Part shown: positions 25,579 to 33,413 of the stretch, one piece after another
Layout: every line of letters begins with the position of its first letter
Numbering within the stretch: position 1 is the stretch's first letter
NCBI GenBank assembly: GCA_002305045.1
Contig: DBPX01000011.1
Span: 1 to 39,603, forward strand
Direction: 5' to 3'
Length of the DNA: 39,603 nt
From: Ruminococcus sp. UBA1409
GTDB taxonomy: Bacteria > Bacillota > Clostridia > Oscillospirales > Ruminococcaceae
Translations under genes and position numbers: made by a program
The notes under the pieces: model-generated
What the model was told of the DNA's origin: nothing
The model's input: the letters and a program-made list of their open reading frames with translations, nothing else
Databases searched by the model: none

Positions 25579-25605
25579 AGCTCCCTGTCTTTAAGACCGG
25601 GGGCT
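25579..25605. repeat. Stable hairpin at the 3' end of the DUF6440 gene
   Basis: A 12-position stem with one mismatch and a TTA loop (AGCTCCCTGTCT / AGACCGGGGGCT) reaches the last base of the stop codon of the minus-strand gene. It resembles the subterminal hairpins of IS200/IS605-type ends, but no transposase or TnpB gene is present. It may simply be a 3'-end structure. Confidence 0.5.
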
Positions 25606-25790
25606 TATTTAGTAACAACAACCTTTCCCTCGGAATCAAGGAGAGGGGTAATACCGCCGGCATAGCCTGACCTCCAGATAAGATAATTAACTCCCGTTTC
25701 TTTATCCACAAGAATCTGCCTCATTCCCGAGGCTGCCATATAAGACCCGTCAGTGAATACGACCCTAAATCTTTTTTCATCATCCCACAT
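25605..25790 (-). CDS. DUF6440 family small protein
   Basis: A 61-residue protein of unknown function. It starts MWDDEKRFRVVF and contains the recognisable core ILVDKETGVNYLIWRSGYAGG followed by TPLLDSEGKVVV, as in small Firmicute DUF6440 proteins. No signal peptide or membrane helix is seen. GGGAGGATA precedes the ATG. It stands alone between hairpins, downstream of and co-oriented with the lipoprotein gene, whose terminator separates them. Confidence 0.75.
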   Translation of the reverse strand: MWDDEKRFRVVFTDGSYMAASGMRQILVDKETGVNYLIWRSGYAGGITPLLDSEGKVVVTK

Positions 25791-25845
25791 TCTAATATCC
25801 TCCCTAAGAATAAATTTATGCTGCCGCTAGGCTTATAGCGGATAG

Positions 25846-25873
25846 AAAAAGCCACGGAGCGTAACCCCGTGGC
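25846..25873 (-). terminator. Rho-independent terminator of the lipoprotein gene
   Basis: On the minus strand, GCCACGG and CCGTGGC pair perfectly around a 9-base loop and are followed by TTTTTC, 56 bases after the lipoprotein stop codon. A small CCGCTA/TAGCGG repeat lies just beyond at 25824-25841. Confidence 0.85.
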
Positions 25874-25928
25874 TGTGAGCTTCTTATTTGACTGACTTTC
25901 GTTCAGCCCCTTTAGCAATCGGCGTTGA

Positions 25929-26765
25929 TTACTCGGCAGCAGGAGTTACAGATATGATGTGCGGATTTACGCCCTCATACCAGTAGAGGAAGCCCTCCAT
26001 GTCAATCTTGTCGCCGACCTGAAGGTTCTTTACTGCGCTGTAGACCTCGGTGGTGCTGTCGCAGAGGTAGGACTCAACAACGAAGCTGTAGGTGTTTCCG
26101 TTGACGGAGACATTGAAGTAAAGGTCGTCGCCCTCGGTTCCAGAGCCGTCCCAGGAGTAAAGGTAGGCAACCTCGTTGCCGTCAGCGTCGGTGGAAGGCT
26201 CAACGGTCATTCCCTTGAAGGAAACGAGCTGGTTCTGGCTGTCGATAAGCTCATCGGTGCCAAGGAGGCTTGTTACATCCTTAGGCTCAGCGACAAAGGT
26301 GTCTCCCTCGATAATCTCAAAGGTGCCGTCGATAATCTCGATCTCGCCAGCCCACTCGGCCTTGTAGCCGGTGACTCTTATCTTAGTGCCCTCGGTGAGC
26401 TTAGCATAGTCCTCCTCGGAGCAGGCGACATTGTAGATAAAGTATGCGCCGTCCTGGTCCTGGGTGTAAAGGGTAGCGGAGTTCTCCCACCAGGACTGCT
26501 TAGCCTGTACATAGGTCTCGACAACTACCTGAGTCTCAAGCTCGGCGGCAGCGTACTCAGCGTAGGACATTACAACAACATCCTCGTCGCCCTGTACATC
26601 ATCTTCGCCGTCTGCCTCACCGTTATCGGGAGTCTCGTCACCGTTGCCGACAACCTCATTGCCGTTGCCGCCGTTCTGGGGGTCATCGTTTGCATTGTCG
26701 CCGCAGGCGGCAAGCATGGTGACAGCGAGCAGGGCAGCAAGTAAAACCGCTAAAAATCTTTTCAT
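25929..26765 (-). CDS. Secreted lipoprotein with acidic linker and OB-like repeats, function unknown
   Basis: The 278-residue protein has a clear lipoprotein signal (MKRFLAVLLAALLAVTMLAAC), then an Asn/Gly/Glu/Asp-rich linker (residues about 22-63) and a soluble domain. Two similar beta-rich parts can be seen: one with YFIYNVACSEEDYAKLTEGTKIRVTGY and one with YLYSWDGSGTEGD...LQVGDKIDMEGFLYWYEG. Both end in a 'G-D/T-K-I-x-V/M-x-G' pattern typical of OB-fold strands, so a tandem OB-fold is likely. I do not recognise a named family and propose no function. It has its own promoter, a strong AAGGAG site and a terminator, so it is monocistronic. Confidence 0.75.
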   Translation of the reverse strand: MKRFLAVLLAALLAVTMLAACGDNANDDPQNGGNGNEVVGNGDETPDNGEADGEDDVQGDEDVVVMSYAEYAAAELETQVVVETYVQAKQSWWENSATLYTQDQDGAYFIYNVACSEEDYAKLTEGTKIRVTGYKAEWAGEIEIIDGTFEIIEGDTFVAEPKDVTSLLGTDELIDSQNQLVSFKGMTVEPSTDADGNEVAYLYSWDGSGTEGDDLYFNVSVNGNTYSFVVESYLCDSTTEVYSAVKNLQVGDKIDMEGFLYWYEGVNPHIISVTPAAE

Positions 26766-26831
26766 GTTAATTATCTCCTTTTGTAATATATTCCATGGGA
26801 CTTTGATAAAATCCCTCTTGGAATGTACTTA

Positions 26832-26860
26832 ATTATATCACAGAGGTGTAGATATATCAA
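26832..26860 (-). promoter_or_regulatory. Sigma-A promoter of the lipoprotein gene
   Basis: On the minus strand, TTGATA (plus 26855-26860) and a perfect TATAAT (plus 26832-26837) are 17 bases apart, about 70 bases before the lipoprotein ATG. Confidence 0.8.
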
Positions 26861-26975
26861 TAGCCTTGGGTGAGATTTCAGCGAAATAGCAAGACAAATT
26901 GATGAAATGTTTGTTAATGAAAATTGTATATTTACCCAAAGAAAAACGGATATTTTTCAAAAACAGCACAATTTA

Positions 26976-26999
26976 AGGCATTTGAGGGGTCAAAAGCCT
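26976..26999 (-). terminator. Hairpin after the ABC binding-protein gene, probable terminator
   Basis: On the minus strand, AGGCTTTTGA and TCAAATGCCT pair over ten positions with one mismatch around a CCCC loop, followed by TAAATTGTG, a poor T-tract. It lies 20 bases after the stop of the minus-strand ABC operon. Confidence 0.5.
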
Positions 27000-27019
27000 G
27001 TCACACTGCACTTTTTTTC

Positions 27020-28624
27020 TCAGATATTCTCCAAGAGCCTTCTTTTTCTCGCTCTTATCCGACCATACACAAGGTATCCGATTATCCCGACCCAGGCAAG
27101 GGCTATGCAGGAAAGCAGAGCCACCGACTGCACGGGAAGCGGACCCAGCTCAGCCTTCCCAGAAGCCAAAACCCCGCCCTCGTTCAGCCTGTACAGCGAG
27201 GCGACATCAGAAAACAGCTCGCTCATATACTCCTCGTCGACGGTTTCGCCCCTTCTTATCGACTTGGTGACATTTTCTATAAGCTGACCTGCGGCGTCCC
27301 TTAAAGAGGCTGAGCCGTTGAACACCGGGGTGACAAAGGTGTTCTGAGTGTTCTCAAGCAGCAGCTTTGACGCCTTGATTTTCACCTCGTAGTGCTCGTT
27401 GCCGTCTATGCCGCAGGAGTCAAGATATTTTAAATACTCCTCGGACTGGTGGGCGGTGGTGGTAACGGGAATGTAGCCCTCGGTCTTGGCGTAGGCTATC
27501 TGGATTTCATCGGTTAGAAGAAACTGGCAGAAAAGCCATGAGGCAAGGACCTCCTGAGGGTCCTCCTTGTTGAATATGCACATCGAGGGCCCCTGGGATA
27601 TCATCACGGGATTCTCGGGGTCGTACTGCGGGACGGGCAGAACAGCCGTCTCAAATTCAACCAGCTTATCCTCGCTTATGTCTGAAAGGGGAGCGTCGGT
27701 TCCCATCCAGGTTGCGCCTGCCGTGGAGTCCACGGCGAAGATGCACTGACCGGCGTTGAGGAAGTTTGCGGGGTAGGAGCTTATCTTAAAGGTAGAAAAC
27801 GCCCCCTTTTTAACATGCTCGGCGATGGTGTAAAGTATGTCCTTGGTGGTCTCGTTAAAGAGCTTTATCTCGCCCGTCTGAGTGGAGTAGCCGGCGTCCA
27901 GCTGCTTAAGAGACTGTATCATCATGTTGTCGGTGGACTTGTAAATAAAGGGAATCATGACCTTCTGACCGTTTATAAGGTAGTTTCCGTCACCGTCCTT
28001 TTGAGTGGCAGCGTCCGAAACCTCCCAGATAAAGTCCCAGGTGACGGTCTCGGGGAGGGTGTACCCCAGCTTTTCGACATAGGTCTTATTGACATACAAA
28101 GCCTCGGTAGAGCGCATATAGGGCAGGGCGTACTGGATTCCGCCAAGCTGGCACTCCTTTAAAAACTCCGGGACAAGCTCATTGGCTGACGGAGAGTCAA
28201 ACCTAAGCCCGCTTCCGCCAAGACCGTATACAGGGTCTGAAATAAGGCTTTCCAGCGGGACCACGGTGTTGCTTCCCGTGATATAGGTCGCAATATGGTC
28301 GGGATAGGTTATGCAGACATTCGGAGTTGTCCCCGTGGAGATATTTGTTATGACATCGTTGTATATCTTTCCGTAGTCGGTATAAAGCCTTAGCTTGACG
28401 GTGATGTTCGGGTACAGCCCTGTGAACTTCTCGATGGCGTTCTCGTATACCCTTGTTTGAGCCTTGTTGGTGTCGTTTTTAGCCCAGAAGGTGATTTCAA
28501 AGTCCCTTGACATGTCAAGCTCGGACGGCACCGAAAAGGAGCCTATTTTTGTGCTCCCGTGACAGCCGGAGAGCGTCCCCAGAGACAAGGCCGCCGCTAA
28601 AAGCAGGGCGAAAAGCTTTTTCAT
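27020..28624 (-). CDS. ABC sugar-type substrate-binding lipoprotein with C-terminal membrane helix
   Basis: The 534-residue extracellular binding protein belongs to the large carbohydrate/glycerol-3-phosphate (UgpB/MalE-like) family. A lipoprotein signal ends LSGC at about residue 21. EITFWAKNDTNKAQ at about 43 is the usual first strand, and typical ligand-lobe segments such as YALPYMRSTEALYVNKTYVEKLGY follow. Unusually, the protein runs on past the normal end into a hydrophobic helix (SVALLSCIALAWVGIIGYLV, about residues 501-520) and a basic tail (RIRARKRR), so it may be anchored at both ends. It is the last gene of the minus-strand permease operon, with GGAGG ahead of the ATG. The ligand is not predictable; sugar or glycerol phosphate is most likely. 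Confidence 0.88.
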   Translation of the reverse strand: MKKLFALLLAAALSLGTLSGCHGSTKIGSFSVPSELDMSRDFEITFWAKNDTNKAQTRVYENAIEKFTGLYPNITVKLRLYTDYGKIYNDVITNISTGTTPNVCITYPDHIATYITGSNTVVPLESLISDPVYGLGGSGLRFDSPSANELVPEFLKECQLGGIQYALPYMRSTEALYVNKTYVEKLGYTLPETVTWDFIWEVSDAATQKDGDGNYLINGQKVMIPFIYKSTDNMMIQSLKQLDAGYSTQTGEIKLFNETTKDILYTIAEHVKKGAFSTFKISSYPANFLNAGQCIFAVDSTAGATWMGTDAPLSDISEDKLVEFETAVLPVPQYDPENPVMISQGPSMCIFNKEDPQEVLASWLFCQFLLTDEIQIAYAKTEGYIPVTTTAHQSEEYLKYLDSCGIDGNEHYEVKIKASKLLLENTQNTFVTPVFNGSASLRDAAGQLIENVTKSIRRGETVDEEYMSELFSDVASLYRLNEGGVLASGKAELGPLPVQSVALLSCIALAWVGIIGYLVYGRIRARKRRLLENI

Positions 28625-28652
28625 GATAATGATACCTCCAATGCGGGTATAA

Positions 28653-29507
28653 TCAGCCCTTGGTTCCGCCTCTTGCCACGCCCTCCATTATCTTGTTCCT
28701 GAAAATAAGGAAGATGAGTATAAGAGGAATGGAAATAACCACAACAGCCGCCATCATAGCCGGTATATTCTCCCTGCCGAAGCCGTTTTCCCTTATCTCC
28801 TGGATACCGTTGGAGACAAGGTAGTAGTTCTCGTCGTCGGTTATGAGCCTCGGCCAGATGTAGGAGTTCCAGCACTCGATGATTTTAAGTATCGTGACGG
28901 TTATAACCGTAGGTCTGCAAATAGGGAGGATGACCCTAAGAAGATACTTTAGGTCGGAGGTCCCGTCCACCTTTGCGGCGTAGTACAGCTCATTGGGGAC
29001 CTGTGCGAAGTTCTCCTTTAAAAGATAGATGTAAAACACCGATGTGACGGAGGGCAGAATCAGTCCCATAAAGGAGTTTCTAAGGTCAAAATTGGTGATT
29101 GTCGTGAAGTTGGTTATGACGACAAGCTCGCTTGGTATCATCATAAGCGACAGGTAAGCCGAGAACAGAAGGTCCCTGCCCTTAAAATTCATCCTTGCAA
29201 AGGCGTAAGCCGACAGCACCGTGACCACTAGCATTATAGCAGTAGTTGCAAGCGTGAATATAAGGGTGTTTAAAAAATACCTTGCCAGCGGGACGGCAGT
29301 AAAAGCCTCCCGGTAGTTTTCAAGCGTCGGGCTGAGGGTAAAAAGCCTTGGGATAAACTCTGAGTTGTAGGAGCTATAGGACTTGACGGAGGTCAGCACC
29401 ATCCAGTAAAACGGGAACAGCACTATAACCGCCCAGACCACCAGCATCGAGTATATCAGTATGTTAAAGGCAAGCCGCCTTGCCCTCGCCGAGGATACTC
29501 CCTTCAT
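28653..29507 (-). CDS. ABC transporter permease, UgpE/MalG type
   Basis: This 284-residue inner-membrane permease has about six helices. The EAA loop that docks onto the ATPase reads YYAAKVDGTSDLKYLLRVIL-P (about residue 175-196), and the conserved N-terminal FPFYWMVLTSVKS is typical of MalG-like second permeases. GGGAGGTGA lies just before the ATG. It follows the first permease by 12 bases and precedes the binding-protein gene by 28 bases, so all three are one operon. Confidence 0.92.
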   Translation of the reverse strand: MKGVSSARARRLAFNILIYSMLVVWAVIVLFPFYWMVLTSVKSYSSYNSEFIPRLFTLSPTLENYREAFTAVPLARYFLNTLIFTLATTAIMLVVTVLSAYAFARMNFKGRDLLFSAYLSLMMIPSELVVITNFTTITNFDLRNSFMGLILPSVTSVFYIYLLKENFAQVPNELYYAAKVDGTSDLKYLLRVILPICRPTVITVTILKIIECWNSYIWPRLITDDENYYLVSNGIQEIRENGFGRENIPAMMAAVVVISIPLILIFLIFRNKIMEGVARGGTKG

Positions 29508-29519
29508 GAAATCACCTCC

Positions 29520-30404
29520 CTAGTAATGAACATGCTTTTTGCTGACCAAAAGGTTTATCACGGTTATCGTCAGCACTATAAGGAACAGGATTATCGCAGC
29601 GGCAGAGGCGTATGACGGATAGCCGCCGCTGTTTCCGTATAGCATATCGTAGATATATCCGACTATTGTGTTCATCTCTGAGGCGTTAAGGTCTGTGCCG
29701 AACAGCGCAACAGCGTCGCTGTATGCCTTAAAGGCTCCTATGAAGCCGGTTATCACGAGGTAAAATATGTTCGGGGATATCATAGGCAGGGTGATTTTGA
29801 AGAATACCCTGGGTCTTGAGGTGCCGTCGACCCTTGCGGCATTGTAGTAGTCCTTCTTGACAGAGGCAAGAGCGCTTGTCAGAATCAAAATCTTAAAGGG
29901 AAGCACCACCCATATTGTGTAAAGACAGAGAACAAGCATCTTCGCCCAGTAGGGACCCGAAATAAAGTCGATAGGGGAGATTCCGAAAAGGCTCAGTATC
30001 AGATTCACAAGACCGTCGGTATACGGGGTCTTTTTAAAGAGTATCATGAATACAAGCCCTACGGCGAGGGTATTTGTAACATAGGGAAGAAAATAAACCG
30101 TCTGAAACAGCTTTCTAAGAGCGGCCACGGAGCAAAGCCCCAGGGATATCACAAGCGCCAGACAGGTCGAGAGCGGCACGGTTATCCCAACCAGTATGAG
30201 GGTATTTTTGACTGCCTGCAAAAAATACGGGTCATGAAGCACATACCCGAAGTTGTAAAGCCCGACTCCGAAAAAGCTCTGCGACGCCGAGTTATAGCCC
30301 TCCTCCAGGGAGTAGACAAACACATCCGCCAACGGATACACAAGGAAGAATCCCAAAAACAGGACCGAGGGCAGAAGATATAGCCACGCCTTGTTATTTT
30401 TCAC
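29520..30404 (-). CDS. ABC transporter permease, UgpA/MalF type
   Basis: This 294-residue permease with about six helices is the first gene of the minus-strand operon. It begins KAWLYLLPSVLFLGFFLVYPL, typical of UgpA-like permeases. The EAA loop is YYNAARVDGTSRPRVFFKIT with LPMISP following. It starts at GTG 30404 behind GGAAGGG. A consensus promoter lies about 60 bases upstream, divergent from that of the ATPase gene. Confidence 0.92.
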   Translation of the reverse strand: MKNNKAWLYLLPSVLFLGFFLVYPLADVFVYSLEEGYNSASQSFFGVGLYNFGYVLHDPYFLQAVKNTLILVGITVPLSTCLALVISLGLCSVAALRKLFQTVYFLPYVTNTLAVGLVFMILFKKTPYTDGLVNLILSLFGISPIDFISGPYWAKMLVLCLYTIWVVLPFKILILTSALASVKKDYYNAARVDGTSRPRVFFKITLPMISPNIFYLVITGFIGAFKAYSDAVALFGTDLNASEMNTIVGYIYDMLYGNSGGYPSYASAAAIILFLIVLTITVINLLVSKKHVHY

Positions 30405-30464
30405 GCATATTCCCTTCCTTTAAGCCGGAGGCAAGCTACCTCTACGGCAATTTATCACAGGATA

Positions 30465-30493
30465 ATTATATATTCATTTTGGCGATTTGTCAA
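30465..30493 (-). promoter_or_regulatory. Consensus sigma-A promoter for the permease operon
   Basis: On the minus strand, a perfect TTGACA (plus 30488-30493) and a perfect TATAAT (plus 30465-30470) are 17 bases apart. The spacer contains TCATTTTGG (plus 30474-30482), which recurs at the divergent promoter. Confidence 0.85.
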
Positions 30494-30512
30494 CGATATT
30501 GTCGGCTCCTGC

Positions 30513-30541
30513 TTGACAAATCCGAAGCTAAATAGTATACT
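30513..30541 (+). promoter_or_regulatory. Consensus sigma-A promoter for the ABC ATPase gene
   Basis: TTGACA (30513-30518) and TATACT (30536-30541) are 17 bases apart, 70 bases before the TTG start. A copy of TCATTTTGG begins at the last base of the -10 (30541-30549), around the expected transcription start. Confidence 0.85.
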
Positions 30542-30610
30542 CATTTTGGAATACACTGGCTGACTATACCCGGCTTTGCAGCCTAGTCTATATATAAAGG
30601 GACGAGGAAG

Positions 30611-31705
30611 TTGAAGGTAGTATTAAAGAATCTCACAAAGATATTTCCAGGCAGGACTAAAAAATCGGAGCAGGTGGTCGCTGTTGATAACCTCGACCTC
30701 GAGCTGCCCGACGGTAAGCTCGTAGGACTGCTGGGACCCTCCGGCTGCGGAAAGAGCACCGCTCTGTATATGATATGCGGTCTTGAGACTCCCACAAGCG
30801 GAGAAATCTATTTCGGCGAGGAGAATGTCACCAAGCTCCCGGCGGAGGAGAGGGGAGTAGGGCTTGTTTTCCAGAACTACGCTCTTTATCCCCATATGAG
30901 CGTAAGGCAGAATATAATGTTCCCGTTAGGAAACCTCAAGGGCAGCGCAAGGCTTTCAAAGCAGGAGATGGAAAGGCGGGTGGAGGAGGCTGCAAGCCTT
31001 GTCCAGATAGACTCCCTTTTGGACAGGAAGCCGAGCGAGCTTTCAGGAGGTCAGCAGCAGCGTGTCGCAATAGCGAGGGCGCTTGTCAAGATGCCGAGGG
31101 TCCTTCTTCTGGACGAGCCGCTTTCAAATCTCGACGCCAGATTAAGGCTCAAGACCAGAGAGGAGATTAAAAGAATCCAGAACGAGACGGGGATAACCAC
31201 CGTCTTTGTCACCCATGACCAGGAGGAGGCAATGAGCATCTCCGATGTCATAATCGTCATGAAGCAGGGAGTCGTTCAGCAGGTAGAAAAGCCTCAGGCG
31301 GTCTACGACGACCCGGTGAACCTCTTTGTCGCAAAGTTTTTAGGAACTCCAGCTATAAATGTTTTTAAGGGCAGAGTGCTTGACGAGAGGCTTTTTATCG
31401 GAGAGCAGGATGTCATGAGCGCTGAGGGCTATAGGGACGGCGATGTAATAATAGGCATAAGGCCGGAGGGCTTTACCGTCAGGGAGGACGGTCCCTTCAG
31501 CTGTGAGTTTGTAAGGCTTGATGTCATGGGCAGGGATGTCAGCATAATATCAAAGTGCCCGGAGTGCGAGGAGGAAACGCTAAGAGCCATAGTCAGCTCC
31601 GATGATGTAAAGGGCTTGGGCCTAAAGAGCGTAGCCTTCGAGCTAAAGCCCTCAAAGGTGCTTCTGTTCGACCCAGTCACCGAAAAAAGACTCCGCCCGG
31701 CTTAG
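30611..31705 (+). CDS. ABC transporter ATPase, UgpC/MsmX/MalK type
   Basis: This 364-residue cytosolic ATPase for carbohydrate-type importers has Walker A GPSGCGKST (about residue 43), Q-loop VFQNYALYPHMSV, the signature LSGGQQQRVAIARAL, Walker B RVLLLDEPLSNLDA and switch HDQEEAMS. The C-terminal third (about 240-360) is the OB-like regulatory domain of the MalK family (IGIRPEGFTV). The start is TTG 30611 with GAGGAAG just ahead. It is divergent from the two permease genes and the binding protein, and it may serve several importers, as MsmX does in Bacillus. A strong hairpin follows the stop. Confidence 0.93.
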   Translation: MKVVLKNLTKIFPGRTKKSEQVVAVDNLDLELPDGKLVGLLGPSGCGKSTALYMICGLETPTSGEIYFGEENVTKLPAEERGVGLVFQNYALYPHMSVRQNIMFPLGNLKGSARLSKQEMERRVEEAASLVQIDSLLDRKPSELSGGQQQRVAIARALVKMPRVLLLDEPLSNLDARLRLKTREEIKRIQNETGITTVFVTHDQEEAMSISDVIIVMKQGVVQQVEKPQAVYDDPVNLFVAKFLGTPAINVFKGRVLDERLFIGEQDVMSAEGYRDGDVIIGIRPEGFTVREDGPFSCEFVRLDVMGRDVSIISKCPECEEETLRAIVSSDDVKGLGLKSVAFELKPSKVLLFDPVTEKRLRPA

Positions 31706-31734
31706 GAATAGGTTATATTTTATAGCAAACAAAT

Positions 31735-31770
31735 GCCTCCTTAGACACAGATTGCTGTGTCTGGGGAGGC
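31735..31770 (+). terminator. Long hairpin after the ABC ATPase gene
   Basis: A 16-base-pair stem (two G-U pairs) with an ATTG loop begins 30 bases after the stop and is followed by TTTAGACTGT. The stem is very stable but the T-tract is short. The rest of the gap to 31914 shows no gene; a few short inverted repeats are present around 31820-31880. Confidence 0.7.
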
Positions 31771-31914
31771 TTTAGACTGTAAATAAGCTTACGCACCACT
31801 AAAAATCGTTTTTTTAGGAGGTCGGCACAAAGGACCCTGTCCCAATTACGCAGATGCTAAAATATGCTTGCACCGACTATGCCGATACCTATTTGCAGAC
31901 TTATCCAGGACTTA

Positions 31915-33261
31915 TTATTCGCCGATATTATCCTCGCCGTCAAGCCCGAGAAGCTTCTTTGACTCTGCCGAGTCCATCATCTCGACCTCCTGTAGACGAC
32001 GCCTTATCGCCCTTGTTCTTGCTCCTATGAGCTTTTGGATGTCGTCGTCAAGCTGCTTTATGCGGTTCTGTGCGGAGGCAAACACCTTCTCGAAGCTGTC
32101 AAACTCGGTCTTGACTGCGCTGAGAAGCTGCCATACCTGGCTGGAGCGCTTTTGTATCTGGAGTGTTTTGAAGCCCATCTGCAGCGAGTTGAGCATCGCC
32201 GCCATGGTGGAGGGCCCGGCTATGTTTACGGAGTATTCCCTTTGCAGAAGCTCGACAAGACCGTGGTTTACCACCTCGGCGTAGAGCCCCTCAAACGGCA
32301 GAAACATAATTGCAAAGCTGGTTGTGTAGGGCACCATGATATACTTATCGTGAATGTCCTTGGCTGACCTTTTTATCACCGCCTCGAGCTGCTTGTAGGC
32401 TGCTTTTATCCCCTCAGGGTCGCCTCTGTCGTAGGCGTCCTGGAGCGCTGAATAGCTGTCTCCGGGGAACTTTGAATCTATCGGCAGATAGATAAACTCG
32501 CCCTCTCCCGCCGGAAGCTTGACGGCAAACTCGACATGCTCACGGCTTCCGGGGACGGTTGGAATCTCGGTTTCATACTGCTCCGGGCTTAAAATCTCCC
32601 CTAGGATAGCGCCAAGCTGTATCTCACCCAGAATACCCCTGGTTTTTACATTGGACAAAACCCTCTTCAGGTCGCCGACGCCGGCAGCTATGCTCTGCAT
32701 CTCTCCAAGACCCTTATAGACCTGCTCTAGCCTTTCGCTGACTAGCTTAAAGGAGCTGCTCATCTTCTCGTCAAGAGTCCTTTGAAGCTTCTCGTCGACG
32801 GTGAATCTTATGCTCTCAAGCCTCTTATTGTTGTCCTCCTGGATGTATCCTAGCCGCTTGGAGATTGTCTCCCTCATGTCACTAAGACGCTGCTCGTTTC
32901 CAAGCTCGAGGGTTTTTATCCTCTCCTCAAGCTGCTTGAGCTGGTTTTGCATAGCATCGCTCATCATCGTCTGCCCTCTGCTTATAGACAGCGACAGCTC
33001 GGATATTCTTTGCGTCAGGGACTCTGACGACAGCCTCTGAGCGTCTAGAAGCATCTGCCCGAGATTTTTTACCGAGCCTTGAACGGAGGCTGTCAGCTCC
33101 TGTCTGAGGCAGGAGCCGGAGTCCTCAAGCTGTCTGTCTATAAGCTCCTCACGACGCCTGCCGTTCACATCTGCCTGCCTTTTGTAGAAAAGGAGGAGGG
33201 CGATTACGGCGCAAAGTTGGATTATGGCAACAATAAGCAGTATTAATAAAGCTGTTTCCAT
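31915..33261 (-). CDS. rmuC: DNA recombination protein RmuC
   Basis: The 448-residue protein has an N-terminal membrane helix (about residues 4-27), a long coiled coil (about 30-165) and the RmuC nuclease-like domain (about 190-400). That domain is recognisable from NVKTRGILGEIQLGAILGEIL, LPIDSKFPGDSYSALQDA, KDIHDKYIMVPYTTSFAIMFLPFEGLYAEV and FKTLQIQKRSSQVWQLLSAV. RmuC limits recombination between inverted repeats in E. coli and has been linked to defence against foreign DNA; the mechanism is uncertain. It has its own promoter and is monocistronic. Confidence 0.92.
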   Translation of the reverse strand: METALLILLIVAIIQLCAVIALLLFYKRQADVNGRRREELIDRQLEDSGSCLRQELTASVQGSVKNLGQMLLDAQRLSSESLTQRISELSLSISRGQTMMSDAMQNQLKQLEERIKTLELGNEQRLSDMRETISKRLGYIQEDNNKRLESIRFTVDEKLQRTLDEKMSSSFKLVSERLEQVYKGLGEMQSIAAGVGDLKRVLSNVKTRGILGEIQLGAILGEILSPEQYETEIPTVPGSREHVEFAVKLPAGEGEFIYLPIDSKFPGDSYSALQDAYDRGDPEGIKAAYKQLEAVIKRSAKDIHDKYIMVPYTTSFAIMFLPFEGLYAEVVNHGLVELLQREYSVNIAGPSTMAAMLNSLQMGFKTLQIQKRSSQVWQLLSAVKTEFDSFEKVFASAQNRIKQLDDDIQKLIGARTRAIRRRLQEVEMMDSAESKKLLGLDGEDNIGE

Positions 33262-33326
33262 TTTATGACTTCCTTTACCGTTTCTCTGTCAATCCTGCGG
33301 GACAAGGGATTGACTCATAATAATAA

Positions 33327-33355
33327 AGTATAGCACAGATTCAGATAACTTTCAA
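33327..33355 (-). promoter_or_regulatory. Sigma-A promoter for rmuC
   Basis: On the minus strand, TTGAAA (plus 33350-33355) and TATACT (plus 33327-33332) are 17 bases apart, about 65 bases before the rmuC ATG and just beyond the carB terminator. Confidence 0.75.
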
Positions 33356-33370
33356 CCTAGAAAGAGTCAG

Positions 33371-33400
33371 AAAAGCGCCCGAAAAATTCGGACGCTTTTT
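33371..33400. terminator. Terminator after carB, possibly bidirectional
   Basis: GCGcCCGA and TCGGaCGC pair around an A-rich loop, with AAAA on one side and TTTTT on the other. It begins 14 bases after the carB stop codon on the minus strand and should end the pur-car transcript. Confidence 0.85.
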
Positions 33401-33413
33401 AGCCATATTATAT

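Noticed and set aside
25959..26744. A 261-codon plus-strand frame opposite the lipoprotein gene
   Set aside because: The minus-strand gene has promoter, SD, lipobox and terminator. The plus frame lacks a ribosome site and is Val/Leu/Gly-rich like other antisense frames.
26907..27304. Two overlapping plus-strand frames at the end of the binding-protein gene
   Set aside because: Both are mostly antisense to the 3' end of the ABC binding-protein gene, lack ribosome sites and have no family features.
31915..33261. rmuC as part of a defence system
   Set aside because: It is monocistronic, between transport and nucleotide genes, without restriction, toxin or CRISPR partners.
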